Shown here one piece after another: positions 21,901 to 30,366 of a stretch of DNA of 64,000 bases. This DNA is from Bryopsis sp. KO-2023 (lineage: Eukaryota; Chlorophyta; Ulvophyceae; Bryopsidales; Bryopsidaceae): assembly GCA_030272585.1 (NCBI GenBank), contig BSYQ01000001.1:9005001-9069000 (forward strand). The letters are read 5' to 3'. Within the stretch, counting starts at the first letter, position 1, and each line of letters opens with the position of its first letter. The notes under the pieces were generated by a model. It was not told the origin of the DNA, made no database searches, and saw only the letters and a list, made by a program, of their open reading frames with translations. Both the position numbers and the translations under genes were made by a program.

Positions 21901-23866
21901 CAAATGGGTTCAGCGGGGGCTGGTCCGGTAACGGTTCTTCTTCAGCACTGGAGGATGATCCACTCTCGCCTTCTCCTTCGTCGTCAAAGGCAAAAAATGG
22001 GTTCAGCGGGGGCTGATCTGGGGGTAACGATCCTTCCCCAGAACTGGAGGTCGACTCTCTTTCGCCTTCTCCTTCGTGGGACTCTTCCTCGTCTGAAGTG
22101 GTACTCGATGGCTCAGAAGGGTCCTCTGGAAACCCTGGCTCGATACGATAGGCTCTTCCTTCCGCCCAACTAGCGGCGCTGTGGTACTCAGTTCCTCCGC
22201 CTGATCCCACTCCGTTGGTCTCTCCGCTACTCCCTGGAACGGCCGCACTTCCTCCTTCCTCAACTGGTTCAACACCGGCTTCCTCGTGATCAAAACTCCC
22301 AACCAGGTCCCTCTCTAGAGCTTCCTCCTCGTCTGGCTCAACACTGATTTCCTCTTCAACAACCTCAGCCTCCTCGTGGTCAGTGGTTCCAACAAGATCT
22401 CCTTCAGAGGCTCCTTCTTCAACAGGTTCGACTCCGACTTCTTCCACAACAACCTCGGCTTCCTCTTGGTCAGTGGTTCCAACAAGATCTCCTTCAGAGG
22501 CTCCTTCTTCAACAGGTTCGACTCCGACTTCTTCCACAACAACCTCGGCTTCCTCTTGGTCAGTGGTTCCAACAAGATCTCCTTCAGAGGCTCCTTCTTC
22601 AACAGGTTCGACTTCGACTTCTTCCACAACAACCTCGGCTTCCTCTTGGTCAGTGGCTCCAACCAGATCTCCTTCGGAGGCTCCTTCTTCAACAGGTTCG
22701 ACTCCGACTTCTTCCACAACAACCTCGGCTTCCTCTTGGTCAGTGGTTCCAGCAAGATCTCCTTCAGAGGCTCCTTCTTCTACAGGTTCGACTCCGACTT
22801 CTTCTACAACAACCTCGACTTCCTCTTGGTCAGTGGCTCCAACAAGATCTCCTTCGGAGGCTCCTTCTTCAACAGGTTCGACTTCGACTTCTTCCACAAC
22901 AACCTCGGCTTCCTCTTGGTCAGTGGCTCCAACAAGATCTCCTTCGGAGGCTCCTTCTTCAACAGGTTCGACTTCGACTTCTTCCACAACAACCTCGGCT
23001 TCCTCTTGGTCAGTGGCTCCAACAAGATCTCCTTCGGAGGCTCCTTCTTCAACAGGTTCGACTTCGACTTCTTCTACAACAACCTCGGCTTCCCAATCAC
23101 GGGGAAAGTCTTCGTGGCTCTCTCTTTCCTCGTCCTCCGACTCAACCCTGGGCTGCTCTCTCGCGCTGCCTTGCTCAGTCTCGTCGTGCACTGTCTCCGC
23201 GCTGCCACCAAGGCTCTCTTCACTGATCTCGCTGTCCGGTTTTTCCTCAGGTTCTCCAACTCCTCCAACTTCTCCTGCGCCGCCACTCAGATCTGGGGAA
23301 TTTCTGCTTGCCGGGCGTGATCCCTCGGCGTCTCCCTCCGTTCTTTGGTGGTACTCGTCTTCAAGACCCTTGAGGAACTTCGTTTTCCACTGCTGCTCGG
23401 CTTTTTGCAGTTCCTCCGATACTCGTTCTTCCACTCGCCCTGTACCCAGCCGTGCTGCCTCGTGCTCTCCCCAGAACAGCCGTGAGACCTCGTGATCACG
23501 CGCTCTGTCTCGGGCTAGCTTGAAAAGACCAGATAAGTCGTTACTGAACAGCTCACGAGTTTGTGAGTCCCCCTCTTCCTTGGTTAACAGGCCTGTGAGT
23601 ACACTCTGATATATCCACCAAAAACTCTTCGCGCGGAAACGATGGCACCACACAGCAACCCACTCGTCCTCAAATATGGCAGGTATGGGTCCGATAAACT
23701 CAGGGTGTATTGTCAGGGGTGGTCTATAAGCTACTTCCTCTGCAACCTGTTCCCGTTCCTGCCAATGGTATAGGCGCAGGCGAAAGCCAGCCGCCTTTAA
23801 CTCCTGATCGTCCAGACTGCCTTCCTGCACGTTTTCCCAGAATGTGTAGCACGCCTGCTGCAGCAC
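18977..23866 (-). CDS. Gag-protease polyprotein (element G)
   Basis: 1629 codons, much longer than a typical gypsy Gag. Residues 1 to about 700 are an acidic N-terminal extension with a 30-residue Glu/Val repeat array and Pro runs. The capsid region begins near residue 705 (MAHPRGPPNRLIN) and includes TWIRSYEILATGSEW and RTWQELQMGMLARFG. A CCHC knuckle (CWHCSRLGHYASQC) sits near residue 1060. The aspartic protease motif IIDTGASACVIS is near residue 1305, with LIIGTPWLV downstream. The ATG is 24 bp from the PBS, so there is almost no leader. Gag packages RNA; protease processes the polyproteins. RT follows in the -1 frame. The long tail after protease (to DSSDF) is unrecognised. Confidence 0.9.
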   Translation of the reverse strand: MLQQACYTFWENVQEGSLDDQELKAAGFRLRLYHWQEREQVAEEVAYRPPLTIHPEFIGPIPAIFEDEWVAVWCHRFRAKSFWWIYQSVLTGLLTKEEGDSQTRELFSNDLSGLFKLARDRARDHEVSRLFWGEHEAARLGTGRVEERVSEELQKAEQQWKTKFLKGLEDEYHQRTEGDAEGSRPASRNSPDLSGGAGEVGGVGEPEEKPDSEISEESLGGSAETVHDETEQGSAREQPRVESEDEERESHEDFPRDWEAEVVVEEVEVEPVEEGASEGDLVGATDQEEAEVVVEEVEVEPVEEGASEGDLVGATDQEEAEVVVEEVEVEPVEEGASEGDLVGATDQEEVEVVVEEVGVEPVEEGASEGDLAGTTDQEEAEVVVEEVGVEPVEEGASEGDLVGATDQEEAEVVVEEVEVEPVEEGASEGDLVGTTDQEEAEVVVEEVGVEPVEEGASEGDLVGTTDQEEAEVVVEEVGVEPVEEGASEGDLVGTTDHEEAEVVEEEISVEPDEEEALERDLVGSFDHEEAGVEPVEEGGSAAVPGSSGETNGVGSGGGTEYHSAASWAEGRAYRIEPGFPEDPSEPSSTTSDEEESHEGEGERESTSSSGEGSLPPDQPPLNPFFAFDDEGEGESGSSSSAEEEPLPDQPPLNPFAFEVGLPYLQPPVPPVPPPVPPVPPGPPPVPPPPPPPPPPPHPPGGVGAMAHPRGPPNRLINSQLTAFTGAEKEDVATWIRSYEILATGSEWSVPPAVPDHEDQRIERLVLYTTGKARSWVDNWTARHPTHVGGLPNPERTWQELQMGMLARFGVAPATLVARILERKQKNDETVGEYASALSQMQQQLNASRAPGSPAVADELLLQLFKNGVREDLAPILLGFTGDTLDEAVARARQIEERQVRPGPKRKTTINTLEELQDQAVMEPVLAEVNIMDQRVNEQIENLRKEVREHQTTTDSRLRGVEQHVRTSGQQFGELKSMISTLSGMVADVRQPNVPEPGGGNYGNTGGTGANQVPINGGRGQGAYRGNGWGNGGGRGRGTRNNGNGGRGWGGGRYDVNKVRCWHCSRLGHYASQCPEHLNFFQAEMGDHLVMDFEQTDPGATTTEGPEEVLAPIWYSEMDIDHGGLDGDQGGSGGTPMDTSPIPSEPRADAGEEVVMEEPKEEPEPPQQEEKTKSVPEPEGVPKPQDEPQGSRPVMLPPMFPPPMRPPSPRNTMTKKKKMGKKTVGEPKEKRMFTAAEAKKFVEGLMTEVPVASLCQHHPELIDAWLKALRVPMAKVPAITTVEGVGKPSPYAVTTATAKIMETKVPGAIIDTGASACVISAQLLARTGLTHLMEAPKGRYRDCNGETRQALGYIPALPIALGQCKQIVPCHVVENEHLSLIIGTPWLVDTGTEIHFGFKRLTPCVAGRRVGHVPIEFLHTTTPESAAVVAVYQTLRSIEETSAAPEPPAAPTGKQPQQDSMTSQTPPGERRPDGFIQPYLYVPQPPPLWVTKRQKAVLQECCAIRRGKGMSEAAATHLYHQEAEILDTRGRHHGGTKREFKKIHDERLRCEGEPRKRDAITREYFRRCDAVTSAQREESEEMLGHFRREAQRWRPVEGGETGGGTSTAAAAGGEGRSEPPRVVSYDSSDF
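22376..23095 (-). repeat. 90-bp in-frame tandem repeats in G gag
   Basis: About eight copies of a 90-bp unit encode a 30-residue acidic repeat (core EEVEVEPVEEGASEGDLVG). Copies differ by one or a few bases, mostly E/G, V/G and A/T swaps, so the array is recent. The plus strand is also open across it, giving spurious Ser/Thr-rich frames. Confidence 0.92.
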
Positions 23867-23889
23867 AGCTCAAAAGTGTGCGCAACCTG

Positions 23890-23901
23890 GCTCCGAAACC
23901 A
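23890..23901 (-). other. Primer-binding site, element G
   Basis: On the minus strand TGGTTTCGGAGC directly follows the 5' LTR. The same 12-mer is used by B, C, F, H and I. Confidence 0.85.
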
Positions 23902-24431
23902 ACAAATAGGGTACCCTTGACCTCTGGGGTCACCCCTGCAGCCGTACTTAACGGTGGTGATGGCGTTTCTGCAGAACGGGAACGGCGGAAGTGGGGACAG
24001 CCCCTCTTGAAGTTGATCACACGGCCTTTGCAAGGCACCTTACTCAGGACTCTTCACACAAGCTTTCTTACAATAATCAATAAAGGTCCAAACTCGAATA
24101 AAAACAAAAGCCTCACCCAGAATGTCCAATAACCTAAGATCAGCCATTAAATAGGCTGCCGCCTGACTCACCCTAGTCCCACTGATCACCTAGGATCCCA
24201 CCTACTGATGGGGACTACCTAACCTATCAAGCCTAGCTGATCTTCCTAACCTCCCTCAATCCCTTCCCTTAGTCTCTACCCCTAGGACCGTCCAACCTAG
24301 TCATTTCCGCAGCTGGACTGCTACTTCCAGACTGTGGCTGGACTGTCCCAACTACCCCTCCTCTACCCGATAGCACTCTGGCCTTGGCCAGTGTGACGAA
24401 ATCGGTGGAGGCGACGTGGTTTGGGGTTACA
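23902..24431 (-). repeat. 5' LTR of element G (530 bp)
   Basis: It matches 11711-12240 but lacks the terminal TGTAACC next to the PBS, so the LTR-PBS junction has lost 7 bp. The outer end (TTACA) is intact and followed by the ACTGTG target duplication. Confidence 0.9.
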
Positions 24432-24437
24432 ACTGTG

Positions 24438-24518
24438 TAGGAAATTGCTAGTCGCCAACTTCTGGTGTGAGAAAGGTTCGGCCTGTAAACATCCCTGCGA
24501 AGTTTTGGCGGACTAACA
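24438..24518 (+). other. Leader of element E gag
   Basis: This 81-bp stretch joins the G insertion site to the gag ATG. The PBS used by the other families is absent; TGGTGTGAGAAAGG at about 24463 could be an alternative but has no support. Confidence 0.4.
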
Positions 24519-26417
24519 ATGTCACGGGAAAGCGTAGCACAATCGCCACATCGCCATGATGATGGTGGTGATGGTGAGCCGATGGAAGCCGACGTTGTCG
24601 GACATGTGTCCGTCAGAGGAGGAACTACACCGCGAGTTGTATCTCCGGGAACAGTTCCCGCTAGCTCTAGCGGAGTTTATGCCCGCTATGCCGACCACAT
24701 GCGGTTGCATACGCGGCACCGAGAGCTACAGCGGGCTATTGATTCGCGGATAGCACATGTGGATCAACAGCTTGAAAATATCCACGGATTAATCGAGCAG
24801 ACCCGCAATGACGGACAAGGCAATGTGCGACGTTTAACCGAGGCAACCCGGCGTTTGGATGGTTTGTATGCAGCACTCGACCGACAAGTTCAAGAGGTTC
24901 GTGAAACTCTCACTCCACTTCGAGCGGAAGTGGCGACATACTCAAATGAACTGCGGACGTTACGAGAGAGCAACAATCAGGCTAACCAGCGCATTGATCA
25001 ATTGACTGCCCAAGTGGGAGAACTCCGACGAGCATTGCAGCATGCAGCGGAGAGTCGACGAAGGGATCGCACCGCAAATCAGCAATTCCGCGAGACCGCA
25101 AACGGACAAATGCAACAGCTATTGCGCCGTTTGGCGGCGGTGGAGCAGCGGGTGGAACAAATTCCTACAGACGCACCACCAGCGGTAAACCCAGCGGAAA
25201 TTGCACGTATGGGAAATGCGGTCCGAGAAATTGGAGAACGTGTAACCCAAGTAACAAACACCTTGGCGGACACGCAACGAACGCAGAGAAATGCGTTCGA
25301 CGCGCGACTGGATGATCTGAGAAGGTCCGCGCGCGGAAGAACGGATGTAGTGGAACAGCAGTTAAATGCACGAGTGGATGAGGTGGTGGCAAAATTGGAG
25401 GAACTCGGCGGCGATGAAGTGGAAGAAGAAGTGGAAGGCGGACAAGCCATTCCGAACTTCTTTGACCCTGACCAACAAGGTCAGCCGCAAGTTGTTCCCC
25501 AACAACCACCTCAGGTGGTGGCACCAGTGGTAGCGGCAGCGGCACGGCCGTTGGCGGTCGCCCCACTAAGGTTGCCCGCACCAGAACGGTTCTATCCAGA
25601 AAATAAGAACCGGGAGTTACCCTCGGAATGGATAGAGGGACTCACCACTCACTTTGATGCATTGAACGTCCACGATCCGGAGCGTGTCCCAATAGCATTG
25701 ACCCTACTCGGAGGCGCAGCGGCGGCTTGGGTAACTTCAACGCCCATGCAAAGAAGATATTTATCGGCGCTGTCGTGGGACGAATTTGTGGAACAATTCG
25801 TTTCGCGTTTTGAGCCTATTAACCGGGAGCGGCACAATCGGGACGAGCTCGGACGTCTAAAGCTTGCTGGCAGCATGAACATTGTGGACTACTGTCAGAA
25901 ATTCCGACTATACCGTTCGCGGTGTCGGGAGTTGAGCGACCAGGAGGCCTACAGAATATTTGAAGCCTCGTTGCCAACTCAATTGCAGTATGATCTTCGA
26001 TTGCGGGCAGAGCTAGACGGAGATTACGAGGGCGCCCTCCAAATGATTCAGAACATTGGGGGAACGCTGTCCCAGATGACGGGCCGTTATAACCCGTTCC
26101 AGCAACAAACCCAAAGGGGCGGACGACGAGGCGGACAAAGAGGAGGTCGTTCCGGAAGAGGTGGCAGACAAACACAATCCGCGCCGCAAGGGTCAACAAC
26201 CGGCGGCGGAAGCGGATATGGATACACCTCAGTTGCTGGAGGTACTGGCGCTGGATCACAAGCAAGTGTTCAGGGCGGAAGAGGTCAGTCAAGAGGGAAC
26301 CGAAGAGGAGGTGGCCGACAAAGCCAACAGGGAACACAAATGTCCCTTGGCACCTGTACCGTTTGCAATAAGACTGGTCATACAGCGGCCAATTGCAGAC
26401 AGAAACAGGGAAACTAG
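24519..26417 (+). CDS. Gag (element E)
   Basis: 632 codons from the first ATG after the leader. Residues about 55-310 are charged and heptad-rich, a likely coiled coil. The capsid follows at about 350-510 (ERFYPENKNRELPSEWIEGL, ALTLLGGAAAAWV, WDEFVEQFVSRFEP, VDYCQKFRLYR). A Gly/Arg/Gln-rich tail leads to one CCHC knuckle (CTVCNKTGHTAANC) just before the stop. Gag forms the particle and binds RNA. The last bases before TAG are G GGA AAC, a classical -1 slippery heptamer at 26408-26414, and protease-pol is open in the -1 frame. Confidence 0.92.
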   Translation: MSRESVAQSPHRHDDGGDGEPMEADVVGHVSVRGGTTPRVVSPGTVPASSSGVYARYADHMRLHTRHRELQRAIDSRIAHVDQQLENIHGLIEQTRNDGQGNVRRLTEATRRLDGLYAALDRQVQEVRETLTPLRAEVATYSNELRTLRESNNQANQRIDQLTAQVGELRRALQHAAESRRRDRTANQQFRETANGQMQQLLRRLAAVEQRVEQIPTDAPPAVNPAEIARMGNAVREIGERVTQVTNTLADTQRTQRNAFDARLDDLRRSARGRTDVVEQQLNARVDEVVAKLEELGGDEVEEEVEGGQAIPNFFDPDQQGQPQVVPQQPPQVVAPVVAAAARPLAVAPLRLPAPERFYPENKNRELPSEWIEGLTTHFDALNVHDPERVPIALTLLGGAAAAWVTSTPMQRRYLSALSWDEFVEQFVSRFEPINRERHNRDELGRLKLAGSMNIVDYCQKFRLYRSRCRELSDQEAYRIFEASLPTQLQYDLRLRAELDGDYEGALQMIQNIGGTLSQMTGRYNPFQQQTQRGGRRGGQRGGRSGRGGRQTQSAPQGSTTGGGSGYGYTSVAGGTGAGSQASVQGGRGQSRGNRRGGGRQSQQGTQMSLGTCTVCNKTGHTAANCRQKQGN

Positions 26418-27246
26418 CCTCCTCCGATCGGGCTGCCGGAGAGGTAAAACGACCTGGCAGGCGGAAAAATCGCCGACTGAAGCAAGCCCACAAGAGGGGA
26501 TCGGCGGCGAGACTGAGCCATGCAGTACCACAAGGGGATAAAAGGAAGAAGCGGGTTAGAAGGGGTGTCCGGGGTGGACAAGGAAGAAAACGTGCAAGTG
26601 TGATAAACAAGTTATTAGCGGCTATGGAAGGATTCTCTAGAGGACGTCAAGCGGATTGTTCCAACGTGCATGATACCCCGGGGGTATCGCTCAGTAGGTA
26701 CATTGGCAACCTGAACATGACCGAATCTGGATGTTTTGGCGGAAACCGGCAGGACCAAAGTCCGGTAAGGGGAGGTGGACAACATCCTACAGTTTGGCAA
26801 GAGTGGAGAGGGAAGACGCAAGCCCCCACGAGAGAGAGCGCGAACCCTCCGGCCAACAAAGCAAACCGCTCTGGAATTAAACCTTGGCGGCGGAGTTTGG
26901 CTATTGAGAGCCGAAGTTGTGACACAAAACAACCACTGCGGATGTCATCAAGTAGCACTGGCTGCCAGACACTTCCTCTGGAACAGTCGGCGCTCTCCGC
27001 AGTAGCCCGTCCTACAGGCCAAGTTCGTTCCACCAAACAAACTTCTAGTACTTCTGAACCTGGAAGGAGGACATTGGTTACCTCTATTAGCGAAGCTGAC
27101 GCTATTGGTACCTTGTTCCGAGTCGAAGTAAAAATCGCCAATCACCCGGTGACGGCGCTTATCGACAGTGGCGCATCGGGCGACTTCATTGCGGAAAATG
27201 TAGTCAAGTTGTTGGACCGCAAGTTGGAGAAGGTGGAATCCCCCAC
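26393..27246 (+). CDS. Pol 5' part with protease (element E), interrupted by B
   Basis: This frame overlaps the gag end by 25 bp in the -1 register. After a long basic, Ser/Thr-rich linker without recognised domains comes the aspartic protease active site LIDSGASGDFIA at about 27160-27195. The reading frame is cut at 27246 by the 5' LTR of element B. The five bases before the LTR (CCCAC, 27242-27246) recur at 44533, where the same frame resumes, so protease and RT belong to one interrupted gene. Confidence 0.88.
26408..26414 (+). promoter_or_regulatory. Putative -1 frameshift heptamer, E gag-pol
   Basis: G GGA AAC in the gag frame, immediately before the TAG at 26415. It fits the X XXY YYZ rule, and the pol frame is -1 to gag. 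Element F has the same heptamer at its gag end. Confidence 0.7.
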
Positions 27247-27634
27247 TGATACGAACGTCCGTCGTATGACACGCGGTTCGGCCCACTCACCCAACACGTG
27301 GTTCGGCCTGACAGTAGTCGGACCGAACCAGCTCACCATCATCATAGTCACACATTAAGGGAGAGGTCCAGGCCGCCTCTGAGGTGGCAACCCTCAGTTC
27401 GGCCTGGAGCCTCACATTCAGCTTAGGGTCCATTAGGACACGGCCAAGGGGCCATTAGAACGCTGAGTTGGATGAAAGGGTTGGACAGGCTGTCGGCCCG
27501 GCCGAATACTTATTCGGCCCGGACCACAGCCTCATTGTAACTTGGACTATTGTAAAGATCCTTGTTTGAGAAAGTCTTTCCGTGCTCTAGACGTAAGTCC
27601 ACTCGACTAGTCTATTTGTTCCACGTTTGTATCA
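27247..27634 (+). repeat. 5' LTR of element B (388 bp)
   Basis: Runs TGATACGAACG...GTTTGTATCA with TGATAC/GTATCA inverted ends. I could see no difference from the copy at 44145-44532. Confidence 0.94.
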
Positions 27635-27636
27635 AC

Positions 27637-27648
27637 TGGTTTCGGAGC
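27637..27648 (+). other. Primer-binding site, element B
   Basis: TGGTTTCGGAGC, two bases after the LTR; shared with the other families here. Confidence 0.88.
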
Positions 27649-27679
27649 CGAAGCCGGAACCAAGACCCATACCACCCGT

Positions 27680-28168
27680 ATGTCGAACAGCCACCCTACC
27701 TCGCCCCAGTCCTCCGCCGGCACACACGAACACCCGACTTCCCGTTATCTCACGGTGCCAGAGGAGCTGGTCGCACCACATTGGAGAAGGTTTTATATCG
27801 ACCAATTGGCCTTTTGCTACGGCGGCCCAAGCGTTATCGAGGGCGTACCTCCCGGACTTGAGGGACCACCTATTCGAAGGCCGAGCCCCGTACCACCACC
27901 TACCGGGCCGAACGACGACGACGACACAGAAAGTGTCGGAAGCTGTGACTCCTGCTTCACCGAAGAGGAAAGGAACGACCCGGAGTTTCTGCGTTTCTAC
28001 GCTGAAGTCCAGGAGCACCTACGCAACCGGCGGGCAAACTCGGCCGAAGAACCCCTTCGCAATCGGGACCCACGACTTGCTCACGGAGTCCAACCATGGA
28101 CCTCGTCCCCTACTATGCCGAACCAGAGGCCGAAGCCATCGCCTATCCCGACGGAGTGGAGGAGATGA
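27680..28168 (+). CDS. Pre-gag ORF of element B
   Basis: 162 codons beginning 31 bp after the PBS and overlapping the gag start by 73 bp in another frame. No known domain. It is Pro-rich early, then acidic (DDDDTESVGSCDSC) followed by a short helical stretch (DPEFLRFYAEVQEHLRN). The small ORFs before gag in element H have a similar DTESTGSS acidic run and a FLKELEEQ helix, which hints at common origin but is weak. It could be translated first from the genomic RNA, or feed gag by -1 frameshifting, since gag lies in its -1 frame. Confidence 0.55.
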   Translation: MSNSHPTSPQSSAGTHEHPTSRYLTVPEELVAPHWRRFYIDQLAFCYGGPSVIEGVPPGLEGPPIRRPSPVPPPTGPNDDDDTESVGSCDSCFTEEERNDPEFLRFYAEVQEHLRNRRANSAEEPLRNRDPRLAHGVQPWTSSPTMPNQRPKPSPIPTEWRR

Positions 28169-30366
28169 GCGCAGGGGACAGCATGAGCCTGGGGACCGAA
28201 GAAGACCCCCCTCCAGTGCAAGGCGTGTTTGTGCAAAACAATATCCAGCACAACGTCCAGAACGTGCACCATGTGGAGGTGAACCAAGACGAGACCTCTA
28301 TCACCGTAGCCCAGCTGGCGGCCAACACCGAAGAATGGGCGGGACGTACTCAGGCCGAACTGTACCAAGCACTCAACGAAGTGCGAGGAGAACTCCACCA
28401 CACCCGCGAGGAAGCCGAAGCTCGACAATGGCAAGTAGCCAACGAGCAAGCCGAAGCCATGAACACGGCCCTCGAGAACCAGAGAGCCGAACTGGAGGAC
28501 CATCACTGGGAGGACCGCGTTCGGTTGGAAGAGGAGTTCATCCGACGGCTCGAGCACCTCAAAGCCGAGAATGGGCACCTCGTGGCCGAAATGGAAGAAC
28601 GTATGCACCTGGCCCAAGAACGGGCGGCCGCCAAGGCAGCTCAAGATTTCCAAGACCTTGGAGCCCGGACCGAAAGGCTCACGTTGCAAGTGGCAGACCA
28701 GCGGGCCGCTGTCGAGACGCTCGGGGTCGAAACAAAGTGTCTACGGGAAGACTACCCATCCGTGGACGAGCTCGTGAAGTTATGGTCCAAGCAAGTTCCA
28801 GCGCAGCCCCAAGTCATTCCTGTGTACATGGCCGGAGCCGGAACCCAAACTGTGACCCAAACTACACAAGCGCCACCCGGACCACCCCCGTCTTCCAGTT
28901 TTCAAGACGTGCCCCTTGTTTCTCCCATCATCAGCAATGCACCCGCGGTACCTATTCTCGCGCCACCCAGTGGAGTGCCCAACCAACGGCGAGCCGGACC
29001 ACCACCAGGACCTGTCATTCGAGAGCCCGGTTCTGCACCAACGGGCGGACCGAGGCCGAGCCGAAGAGACCCAGCGGCCGCCGCAAGGCCACCCAGCGGC
29101 CAGAACCAAGCCACCAATCCTACACCGCCATCCGGCCAAGGACCTTCCATAGCACCACGTCAAGAACCACCCCCTGGACCCAGTCAACCACAGGGAGTTG
29201 GAGCTGTCGGATTCAATTCGGGAACGGACCCGTTTGCGGGCCTGGGTTCCTATGCCTCAGTTGGACAGCAGGACCCCAACTCCGGATTCCGAGACGCTCC
29301 AAGAAGACGGCGGCCAGGAGGAGGAGGCGGGGACGATGGTGATGGAGGTGGTGGGCCGAATGGACCAGGAGGATCCGGTGGGCCGAATGGACCTGGTGGG
29401 CCGAATGGACCGGGAGGAGGAGGACCAAATGGACCTGGCGGCGGGCCGAACGGACCTGGAGGTCCCGGAGGACCTGGCGGACCGGGAGGACCATTTGGAC
29501 CACAATTACCCGGAGGGCCACCAGCAGCCGGAGGCAATGGATTGAGACAAGTCAAGATACCAATGCCACGAGCTTTCAACGGCACCGCGAATGTCACGGA
29601 CTGGCTGATGCGCATGGGCCGGTGGTTTCGCGCCCAGGCCATTCCAGAAGAGCTATGGCTTCAGGTCATCTGTGCCAACACGGAGGGCCCTGCAGCCGAA
29701 TGGATGAATTTAACCGAGCTCAAAGTAATGGAGGGCCGAAGACAGCCATTTGCCGACTGGCGCTCGTGGGCCGAGGAGGCTCGAAAACTGTTCCAACCGA
29801 CGACAACCTCTGAACACGCCCGAGTCGAGTTACGAACCCTGAGGCAGACGACCTCAGTGAAGGACTACATCAAGCGCTATAACAGCGTTTGCTTCAGGAT
29901 CCCGGATATGAGTGAAGCGGAGGCATATAGCGCATTCACCGCAGGCTTGCGTGAACCGATCCGAAGTCAAGTTGTTGGCTTCATTCGTGACGACGTGCAA
30001 GCCGCTATCGAAATGGCCGAACGGCTCGATGGTATCCGTGGACTTCATAACTCGAGTGGAGGCCGTGGTGGAGGAGGTCATCAGCGTTGGAATCGAAGAT
30101 CAAGGGTTAACAGTATTGGCGACAAAGCCGGAGATGATCGTCTCAACTACATTGGTGGAAACCGCGGCCGGGGAGGTTCAAGCCGAGGCCGAGGCCGAGG
30201 CCGTGGCCGCAGTGGGGGAAGAATTGGAGGACGAGGAGGTGGAGGCCGATCTACCACACCAAGTGGAAGAGGAGGCCGGGGTGGTATATCATGCTACTTG
30301 TGCGGAGGAGATCATGGGATCAGGAATTGTCCCAAGCTCTCGGCCGCAAAGCGTTCGATAAACTGA
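28096..30366 (+). CDS. Gag (element B)
   Basis: 756 codons. The N-terminus has a short hydrophobic/Asn motif (NNIQHNVQNVHHVEV, about residues 49-63) also seen in the Gags of C and F. Residues about 80-230 are a coiled coil. A Pro/Gly linker with many GPGG repeats precedes the capsid (VKIPMPRAFNGTANVTDW, about 490; DWRSWAEEARKLFQP; VKDYIKRYNSVCFRIPDM). A Gly/Arg tail and one knuckle (CYLCGGDHGIRNC, with three rather than four residues before His) end the protein. Pol overlaps by up to 76 bp in the -1 frame, but the gag end (TCG ATA AAC TGA) has no classical heptamer. Confidence 0.93.
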   Translation: MDLVPYYAEPEAEAIAYPDGVEEMSAGDSMSLGTEEDPPPVQGVFVQNNIQHNVQNVHHVEVNQDETSITVAQLAANTEEWAGRTQAELYQALNEVRGELHHTREEAEARQWQVANEQAEAMNTALENQRAELEDHHWEDRVRLEEEFIRRLEHLKAENGHLVAEMEERMHLAQERAAAKAAQDFQDLGARTERLTLQVADQRAAVETLGVETKCLREDYPSVDELVKLWSKQVPAQPQVIPVYMAGAGTQTVTQTTQAPPGPPPSSSFQDVPLVSPIISNAPAVPILAPPSGVPNQRRAGPPPGPVIREPGSAPTGGPRPSRRDPAAAARPPSGQNQATNPTPPSGQGPSIAPRQEPPPGPSQPQGVGAVGFNSGTDPFAGLGSYASVGQQDPNSGFRDAPRRRRPGGGGGDDGDGGGGPNGPGGSGGPNGPGGPNGPGGGGPNGPGGGPNGPGGPGGPGGPGGPFGPQLPGGPPAAGGNGLRQVKIPMPRAFNGTANVTDWLMRMGRWFRAQAIPEELWLQVICANTEGPAAEWMNLTELKVMEGRRQPFADWRSWAEEARKLFQPTTTSEHARVELRTLRQTTSVKDYIKRYNSVCFRIPDMSEAEAYSAFTAGLREPIRSQVVGFIRDDVQAAIEMAERLDGIRGLHNSSGGRGGGGHQRWNRRSRVNSIGDKAGDDRLNYIGGNRGRGGSSRGRGRGRGRSGGRIGGRGGGGRSTTPSGRGGRGGISCYLCGGDHGIRNCPKLSAAKRSIN

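Larger units (their letters stand above)
11704..24431 (-). mobile_element. Element G: Ty3/gypsy element with integrase-ORF3 fusion
   Basis: A complete 12.7-kb element on the minus strand, flanked by ACTGTG at 11698-11703 and 24432-24437. Order on its coding strand: 5' LTR (23902-24431), PBS, gag-protease (23866-18977), RT-RNase H (to 16965), integrase plus ORF3 (16805-13287), long 3' untranslated region, PPT, 3' LTR (11704-12240). It lacks a chromodomain. It is inserted in the left leader of E. Confidence 0.9.

Noticed and set aside
22376-23495. Long plus-strand frames (Ser/Thr-rich) over the G gag repeats
   Set aside because: They are antisense shadows of the 90-bp repeat; the minus-strand frame carries the Gag domains and knuckle.
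27627-29342. 571-codon Arg/Pro/Ser-rich frame overlapping the pre-gag ORF and gag of B
   Set aside because: It has no domain and low-complexity composition typical of an off-frame reading of GC-rich gag; the gag frame holds the coiled coil and capsid.
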